Shown here piece by piece: positions 59,088 to 64,000 of a DNA stretch of 64,000 bases. The position numbers and the translations under genes were made by a program. The stretch comes from Trichomonas vaginalis G3 (lineage: Eukaryota; Parabasalia; Trichomonadida; Trichomonadidae): positions 10,198,082-10,262,081 of the forward strand of contig NC_067207.1 in NCBI RefSeq assembly GCF_026262505.1, in the 5' to 3' direction. Below the pieces are notes generated by a model. That model ran no database searches. It saw only the letters and a list, made by a program, of their open reading frames with translations, and was not told where the DNA came from. Positions within the stretch are counted from its first letter, which is position 1, and every line of letters starts with the position of its first letter.

Positions 59088-60470
59088 ATGTCGAAAGATA
59101 TTGCTTCCATAAGAGAAATACAACACAACCGACAACTCATTGTGCAAGCTCTAAATAAGAACACAACAAACTTTTCAAACTATTCTAAGATATCTGAGTC
59201 ATTGAAAGAAGGAAACTTAAAACTGACATTAAACCCAATGACAGATGAGTTTCTATTTCAAGACAAGAAGAACAATACTGTCTGTATAAATCCAACAAAA
59301 GGAACTTTAAACGAGAAACCTATAAATGAACTTCTTTTGAAAGCAGATGTTGACAACAAAGCTGACAAAGAATATGTAGACGATGCAATAGCAAAAGAAG
59401 AAGAAAGAGCTAACAATGCTTATGCAACAAAAGAACATACTCATCCTGAACTAGCAGACAAAACATATGTTGACAATAAAATGTCAAGTGAAGTGACAAG
59501 AGCTGAAAACGAATATTCTAAAAAGACTCATACACATTCTATATCTGAAATAACAGACTTAAACGTTAGCCTTGAAAAGAAAGCGGATGAGGAACTTGTG
59601 GCTAGTGCGTTAGAGAAGAAAGCAGATAAGGAATATGTTAACGAAAAAGATAATGAAATTATAGAAAGGGTTGAATGGTATCATGGATGGACATCGAAGA
59701 TTTTAAAAACTAAAGCCGATACAGGATGGGTTTCAGGATGTTTAGACCTTAAAGCAGATAAAACTTATGTTAACGATGAGTTAGAGAAGAAAGCAAATAA
59801 GACTCATACACATACAAGTTTTACAACTTTTACAGCAGACGACATAATATTGAACTTTGACCTTGGTTCAAGTGCACCATTAGAAAATCCGAGTACAAGC
59901 GTAAAAGATACACTAAACAATTTAGATAACAGTTGCAGGAACATTGAAAGTCATGCCAGAAACTTTGAAGCACATGAACTACCAGCAATGTTAGATAAGA
60001 AGGCTGACAAAACAGAGCTTCAAACATTAAAGACTGAAATACTTCAAACATTATATCCTGCAGGCTCTATTTATACGTCAATGAATTCAACAAATCCAGC
60101 AACAGTTTTAGGTTTTGGTGAATGGAAGCAGATTGTAGACAAATTCTTATACTGTGCTAGATATTCAAAGACGGCAGGAGGTTCAAAGAAAATTAAAGAA
60201 GCAAACCTTCCACCGCACACTCATACAGGAACTACAAACTTTTCTGGCGACCATAGTCACTCATTAAGAGACCATCCATTATACAACTCAGAATATTATG
60301 CTGGCAATGACGTTTTATCTCCAGATTATAACCATTCAGCAAAAAAGACTTTTCGACCAACTGAACCAGGAGGAAATCATACACATACTTTCACAACAAA
60401 TCCAACAGGCTTGGGTAAAGACTACATGCCACCTTACATGACAGTTTACGCATGGTATAGAATTGCTTAG
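59088..60470 (+). CDS. Phage-like fibre protein of Maverick B
   Basis: An intact 460-residue fibre protein. The N-terminal ~100 residues would attach it to the particle. A shaft of repeated units follows (DNKADKEYVDDAIAKEEERAN, KTHTHSISEITDLN, DLKADKTYVNDELEKKANK), typical of trimeric phage fibres. The C-terminal ~140 residues resemble the gp10/gp12-type receptor-binding end: YPAGSIYTSMNSTNP, GFGEWKQIVDKF, AGGSKKIKEANLPPHTH, then repeated HTH-type metal-binding His, ending GKDYMPPYMTVYAWYRI. About 200 bp of the shaft are nearly identical to Maverick A at 2960-3150. The gene ends in a 4-base overlap with the convergent integrase gene. Confidence 0.85.
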   Translation: MSKDIASIREIQHNRQLIVQALNKNTTNFSNYSKISESLKEGNLKLTLNPMTDEFLFQDKKNNTVCINPTKGTLNEKPINELLLKADVDNKADKEYVDDAIAKEEERANNAYATKEHTHPELADKTYVDNKMSSEVTRAENEYSKKTHTHSISEITDLNVSLEKKADEELVASALEKKADKEYVNEKDNEIIERVEWYHGWTSKILKTKADTGWVSGCLDLKADKTYVNDELEKKANKTHTHTSFTTFTADDIILNFDLGSSAPLENPSTSVKDTLNNLDNSCRNIESHARNFEAHELPAMLDKKADKTELQTLKTEILQTLYPAGSIYTSMNSTNPATVLGFGEWKQIVDKFLYCARYSKTAGGSKKIKEANLPPHTHTGTTNFSGDHSHSLRDHPLYNSEYYAGNDVLSPDYNHSAKKTFRPTEPGGNHTHTFTTNPTGLGKDYMPPYMTVYAWYRIA

Positions 60471-61426
60471 TCGTCATTTTCAACTTCTTTAGCATATTCG
60501 TCAGGAGTTGTCTTATATTTGTTAGGAACTGTTTTTGAAAGTATACCACCTTGAACTTTGACAAGTTTGAAACGAGGTCTGACAATAGTCGTTTTATCTT
60601 CTGCTTGCAGTCTGTACATTTTGCCATGTTTGCCTAAAACTTCATAATATTCTCTTGTATACTTTCTTTATTTTTACGAACACGAATGTGAGTACCTGTC
60701 GGGTTCCCATTGTTGTCATAGTCAATAGTATTTTCATATGGGTCGCGTTTAGGTATTTCTATTTTTACTTTGTCACCTTTCTGAAGTTTGAAGCCCGGCA
60801 TTCTTTCTTGTTTGTCTCTTTTGACTAAATTATTAAATATATAGTCTTTCTCTAAGTCAGGGTTGTTTTTCATTTCTTCGGGGGAGTGGTTTCCCAAACC
60901 TTTTTGTTTTACGGCTATTGTAAATATTTAAAACTTGTCTCATCTTTGCCATGGAGAAGTGTCTATATTTGTCGTCATATGACATTTCATTTGCTTCACC
61001 ACCTTGTGGTTGGTTTAAGTCTCTTAACATTTTTATACAACCGTCAATGACACCAAGAGCAGAATGGTTTTGGTCGACAATGAAATATTGGTTTACATTT
61101 TTTGAACGCAGATAGTTTTTTACATCATCTGATTTGAAAGAACTTTCACAGTCAGATGTCAGTTTTGTTGGATGGTATTTGTCAACGAATATTGTCAAAG
61201 CAGTTTTCACATCTAAAATATTTTTGGACCATAATGGTATGGCTTCACAGTATCTTGTGTTTTGACCAACAAATATTAGCCAGTATGGTGGTCCATCTGT
61301 TCTAACTCTCGGAATGTTTTCCAAGATATCCATAAACCAAGCATTTGGTGTTGAACTAAAGATTTTTACCATGAGTGCTTTCTTTGTCGCTTTAGAAACA
61401 TAGGGGTTCTTGTTTGGATTCGTCAT
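60467..61426 (-). pseudogene. Maverick B rve-family integrase region, broken
   Basis: On the - strand, the first part reads as a Polinton-type integrase core: NAWFMDILENIP (first Asp), LTSDCESSFKSDDV (second Asp), then ALGVIDGCIKMLRDLNQ, matching ILGIINRFIRTLRDLNQ of the integrase at 3892. The later part contains the SH3-like GDKVKIEIPKRDPYE section and a short chromodomain-like end. The copy is broken in about two places. It is a different lineage from the integrase of Maverick A, and its orientation relative to the fibre gene differs. Confidence 0.75.
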
Positions 61427-61443
61427 TTTTTAACCCATAAGAA

Positions 61444-61845
61444 ATGGGTTTATTTGGCGCATTAGCAGGAGTTGCATCCAGATTTTTGCCCGCAGTGGGA
61501 ACAATAGCTAGAGGTGTATTTGGAGTTGGAAGGAAGATTTTGAGTACATTAGGTATACTTAAAGAGAAAGCACAACCTATTATACAAACTGTACAGAAAG
61601 GTTGGGATGTAGCACGAGATGCAACAAATCTTATTCCAAATCCTGAAACAAGAGGAAAAGTTCAAGGATGGATGGACAATGTAGGAAGACAAGCAGGAAA
61701 CTATTATAACAAAGCAAATGACTACTATAACCAAGCAGGACACTATATGGACCAAGGTGAAAGATTCTTTAACAGAGGATATAACCATGCACAACAGTGG
61801 GTAAACAATAACCAACCGCAACCACCTCAAACGTGGGGAATGTAA
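61444..61845 (+). CDS. Amphipathic pVI/pX-like small protein
   Basis: A 133-residue protein divergent from the integrase with 17 bases between starts. It begins with a strongly amphipathic Gly/Ala-rich helix (GLFGALAGVASRFLPAVG, TIARGVFGVGRKILSTLG), followed by a Tyr/Asn/Gln-rich tail (NYYNKANDYYNQAGHYMDQ). The N-terminal helix is of the membrane-active type found in minor proteins of adenovirus-like particles. Function inferred. Confidence 0.5.
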   Translation: MGLFGALAGVASRFLPAVGTIARGVFGVGRKILSTLGILKEKAQPIIQTVQKGWDVARDATNLIPNPETRGKVQGWMDNVGRQAGNYYNKANDYYNQAGHYMDQGERFFNRGYNHAQQWVNNNQPQPPQTWGM

Positions 61846-61864
61846 AGTTTTTTACTGAGATGAA

Positions 61865-62017
61865 ATGAACAATACAGCATTGAGACAAATGGGTTCAAGA
61901 TGGATTTGTCGACTTCCAGCAGTTACACAACGTGTTTGTCAAGTTCTTCCTATACCTCAGGAAGTTTTAGACCGACTTAAAAAACCTAAACAACCAGTTG
62001 AAAACAAACCAAACTAA
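61865..62017 (+). CDS. Small 50-aa Maverick B protein
   Basis: A 50-residue frame (ALRQMGSRWICRLPAVTQR, then a Pro/Lys-rich end). The leader TTTTTTACTGAGATGAA ahead of its ATG is repeated exactly ahead of the next gene at 62037, which supports both as real, co-regulated genes. Family unknown. Confidence 0.5.
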   Translation: MNNTALRQMGSRWICRLPAVTQRVCQVLPIPQEVLDRLKKPKQPVENKPN

Positions 62018-62036
62018 ATTTTTTTACTGAGATGAA

Positions 62037-62621
62037 ATGACCGAAGAAGTTGAAACGGTAGATTTGACACCACAAACAAAAAGTTCAGAACCATTGTCAA
62101 AACCTGTCAAAGAACTTACAGATGAAGAGAAAAATTCAATAATAGAAAGTGCCAGGTCTGGAAATACAAACCCTAACTACAAAGTCACTTTTCATAAAAA
62201 TGGAACGGCAAGTATCTCAAAAAAGAAACAGACTCTCACAAATAAAATATTGAAGTCTGAAGGAGCTTTCGAGACAACAGATGGAAAAGTTTACTTCACT
62301 GACCAACAGTTCATTATAGAACATCTCATTGACTTAGAGTCGAAATATTCTAAACTTTACAACAAACACAAAAAGTTGAAAGGAAAACAAAAACAAATGG
62401 CATATGATATTTATGAAGATGTTGACGACACAACTGTTCCTGCAGGTGAGGTAAAGTCAGAGGAACCGAAAAGTGACGAAAAACCGATAGAAGAAGAAAA
62501 ACCAAAAACTGAAGATAAACCAAAACCAAAGTTTAGTTTCCAAACTAAACCAAGTCAACCTTCATTAGCTGGTATGGGTTGGCGTCAAAGACTTATGGCA
62601 GCAGGCGGTTATGTAAAGTAA
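62037..62621 (+). CDS. Conserved Maverick virion-region protein
   Basis: A 194-residue protein with an acidic start, a compact domain (LTDEEKNSIIESARSG, then YKVTFHKNGTASISKK and a helical KYSKLYNKHKKLKGK part) and a Lys/Glu/Pro-rich tail ending WRQRLMAAGGYVK. The first domain corresponds to the protein at 13992 of Maverick A. No known function. It uses the same leader as the 61865 gene. Confidence 0.55.
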   Translation: MTEEVETVDLTPQTKSSEPLSKPVKELTDEEKNSIIESARSGNTNPNYKVTFHKNGTASISKKKQTLTNKILKSEGAFETTDGKVYFTDQQFIIEHLIDLESKYSKLYNKHKKLKGKQKQMAYDIYEDVDDTTVPAGEVKSEEPKSDEKPIEEEKPKTEDKPKPKFSFQTKPSQPSLAGMGWRQRLMAAGGYVK

Positions 62622-62666
62622 AGAAAAAAATATTTTTTTTATTTTTATAAAAATGCCCCATATAGA

Positions 62667-64000
62667 ATGGATAGAAAGTCTGCTAGAATAAAAGCAGAGT
62701 TACAAAGATATGGTTGGAGAGTTTCGAAGAATTTTAAATATAGGAAGGGAAGACCCATAAAAGTCTATGACAAATTGTCTGGTCTTCGCTACGAAATGGA
62801 TTTGGAAACAGCACGTGCAAATTATCCAAACAGACTAGAGAGGTTAGAAGAAGAACGTCTTATGGACATGCCTTTCGATGTTAGTGAACCTCAAGTTGAA
62901 GGACACGACGGCTTTGCCAGATTCTACTGGAAACATGACGAACAATTGCATCCTTTGAGAAGGAAAAAAGGAAAAGGTGAAGACACACATGCTCCCATGG
63001 AAAGAACAAGATATGCATATGAAAAGTACCGTGAAGTTAGAAGTCAAATTACATCTGGTCGAACCTTTACAGTAAACTTTGACGAAGGAAAGAACAAAGA
63101 AGGCTTCATGGGTGTACTTGCTGCCATACAAGACGGAAATAAGAAAGGACACAATCTCAGATTGACCATAACGGATTTGGATGGTCACATTTACTATGCA
63201 AATGGCAATGAACAAACAGCTGCAAAACTTCTTGACGCTTTCAAGACTACAAAGAGAGAACAAATGGTTGACTCCGACTCAGACATTTTGAATGCAATTG
63301 AAGGAATTGCAAGTGTCAAGTTCGAATGGTACCAACCTAACCCTCAAGCAGTCAGACAACATGCTGGATACTTCCCGTTCATAAATAAGTCTGACATTGA
63401 CTTGACAAGGTATGGAATTTACAATTCAATTGAAACAATTGTCAATGAACCTTGTATTCTTACATGTCTCAGGAACTCTGGTCTTGTTTCAGAAGAGAAG
63501 ATGAAGTATCTTGAGTCATGTGTGAAGACAAGGTACATTCTCAGAGGTCAATTGGCAAAAATTGCACCGTTGGCAAATGTCAATATCCGAGTCAACATAC
63601 CTACAGCTAAAGGTTCTTCACATGACGACTATGTTGTTGAGTTCAATTTACCATGGTTGAAGATTGCAATTGTCCACAACCACTTCATGTTGAACGAAAG
63701 TCTTACAAACCCATTGTTCGGAAAAGGCAAGTGCAACATTGTCAGAGCTGTAAACATTCTTTTCGAGAAAGGTTTGTTGGAACCAATTCCAGATGACAAG
63801 CTGACAGAAACTTTTGTACCAAAAGACGAAACAAACTTTTCACTGTTAGCAAGACCAAAAGTTGTTCCAGACAAAGTTCTAGTACAAAAGAAGTACACAA
63901 TTCCACAAGGAGTTGGATTGTTCGGATACCAACCTGAACCAGAAGAACTTCCAATGAGGTTGCAAGAACTTCAAGATGCTATAAACAAACTTCCATTGAG
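62667..64000 (+). CDS. Protein-primed DNA polymerase B of Maverick B, N-terminal part
   Basis: At least 444 codons run open off the right edge. I choose the ATG at 62667; the one at 62653 is in another frame and meets a stop soon. The section from about residue 225 (IVNEPCILTCLRNSGL, KYLESCVKTRYILRGQLAKI, AIVHNHFMLNESL) corresponds to the N-terminal domain of the Maverick A polymerase (EDNCFVYACIQAGV, MREVIRARDF, LLVEDHYMLNERL). The first ~200 residues are basic, then beta-rich, as expected for the terminal-protein-like region. Exonuclease and polymerase motifs would lie beyond the window. Confidence 0.75.
   Translation, partial: MDRKSARIKAELQRYGWRVSKNFKYRKGRPIKVYDKLSGLRYEMDLETARANYPNRLERLEEERLMDMPFDVSEPQVEGHDGFARFYWKHDEQLHPLRRKKGKGEDTHAPMERTRYAYEKYREVRSQITSGRTFTVNFDEGKNKEGFMGVLAAIQDGNKKGHNLRLTITDLDGHIYYANGNEQTAAKLLDAFKTTKREQMVDSDSDILNAIEGIASVKFEWYQPNPQAVRQHAGYFPFINKSDIDLTRYGIYNSIETIVNEPCILTCLRNSGLVSEEKMKYLESCVKTRYILRGQLAKIAPLANVNIRVNIPTAKGSSHDDYVVEFNLPWLKIAIVHNHFMLNESLTNPLFGKGKCNIVRAVNILFEKGLLEPIPDDKLTETFVPKDETNFSLLARPKVVPDKVLVQKKYTIPQGVGLFGYQPEPEELPMRLQELQDAINKLPL

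Larger units (their letters stand above)
56230..64000. mobile_element. Maverick/Polinton element B (right end outside window)
   Basis: A second virus-like element, set apart from A by gene order and by carrying an adenine methyltransferase. It has a fibre gene, a minor-capsid candidate, an integrase (on the strand opposite to the fibre gene), small virion-type proteins and the start of a protein-primed polymerase. Most genes are open; the minor-capsid and integrase regions look broken, with around three breaks together. It is therefore a young fossil. The left limit is uncertain by a few hundred bases. Confidence 0.8.

Overview
The window reads as nuclear DNA of a trichomonad, most likely Trichomonas vaginalis or a close relative. 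It is AT-rich, its large genes have no introns, and a trichomonad-type initiator lies 9 bases ahead of one start codon (TCACTTTTC at 32803-32811). The host genes are of types expected in this protist: a giant polytopic adenylate cyclase, a BTB plus discoidin-type gene, a DUF3447-like ankyrin gene and an intraflagellar-transport gene. The DNA between them is full of Maverick/Polinton elements and DNA transposons.

Layout. (1) 1 to about 17440: Maverick/Polinton A, left end outside the window. It carries a minor-capsid candidate, a phage-like fibre module, an rve integrase, a block of KilA-N-type genes behind a repeated leader, protein-primed DNA polymerase B, a second minor-capsid candidate, a major-capsid region and small virion-type proteins. 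Several of its genes are broken. (2) 17446-24690: a hairpin, then a 7.2-kb minisatellite of 21/24-bp units (about 340). (3) 24731-29280: the tail of a dead pogo-type transposase, then an rve-transposase (Ginger/IS3EU-like) DNA transposon with TIRs, a 48-bp coding repeat and a cluster of long hairpins. (4) 29285-31724: non-coding, with a second hairpin cluster and a tRNA-like relic. (5) 31725-54503: host genes: a small unknown protein, a PA200/Blm10 proteasome activator, a small charged protein, IFT172, a dead BTB/F5-8C gene, a dead ankyrin gene, a 1.5-kb non-autonomous element and an adenylate cyclase. (6) 54991-56033: a TTAA-flanked non-autonomous element. (7) About 56230 to beyond 64000: Maverick/Polinton B, right end outside the window, with a D12-class adenine methyltransferase, minor virion-type proteins, a minor-capsid candidate divergent from a fibre gene, an integrase and the start of a protein-primed polymerase.

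The host genes do not form an operon. PA200 and IFT172 are housekeeping genes on the + strand. The cyclase and the ankyrin relic are on the - strand. The Mavericks are self-contained virus-like modules: the integrase and polymerase handle the DNA, the capsid, penton and fibre proteins would build a particle, and the KilA-N genes with their operator-like leaders look like a regulatory block. The less usual signals are the bidirectional promoter of only 18 bp shared by both Mavericks at the minor-capsid/fibre pair, the GATC-centred operator repeats, the fibre domain shared between two otherwise different elements, the hairpin clusters and the giant minisatellite. I saw no intact tRNA, no rRNA and no CRISPR array.
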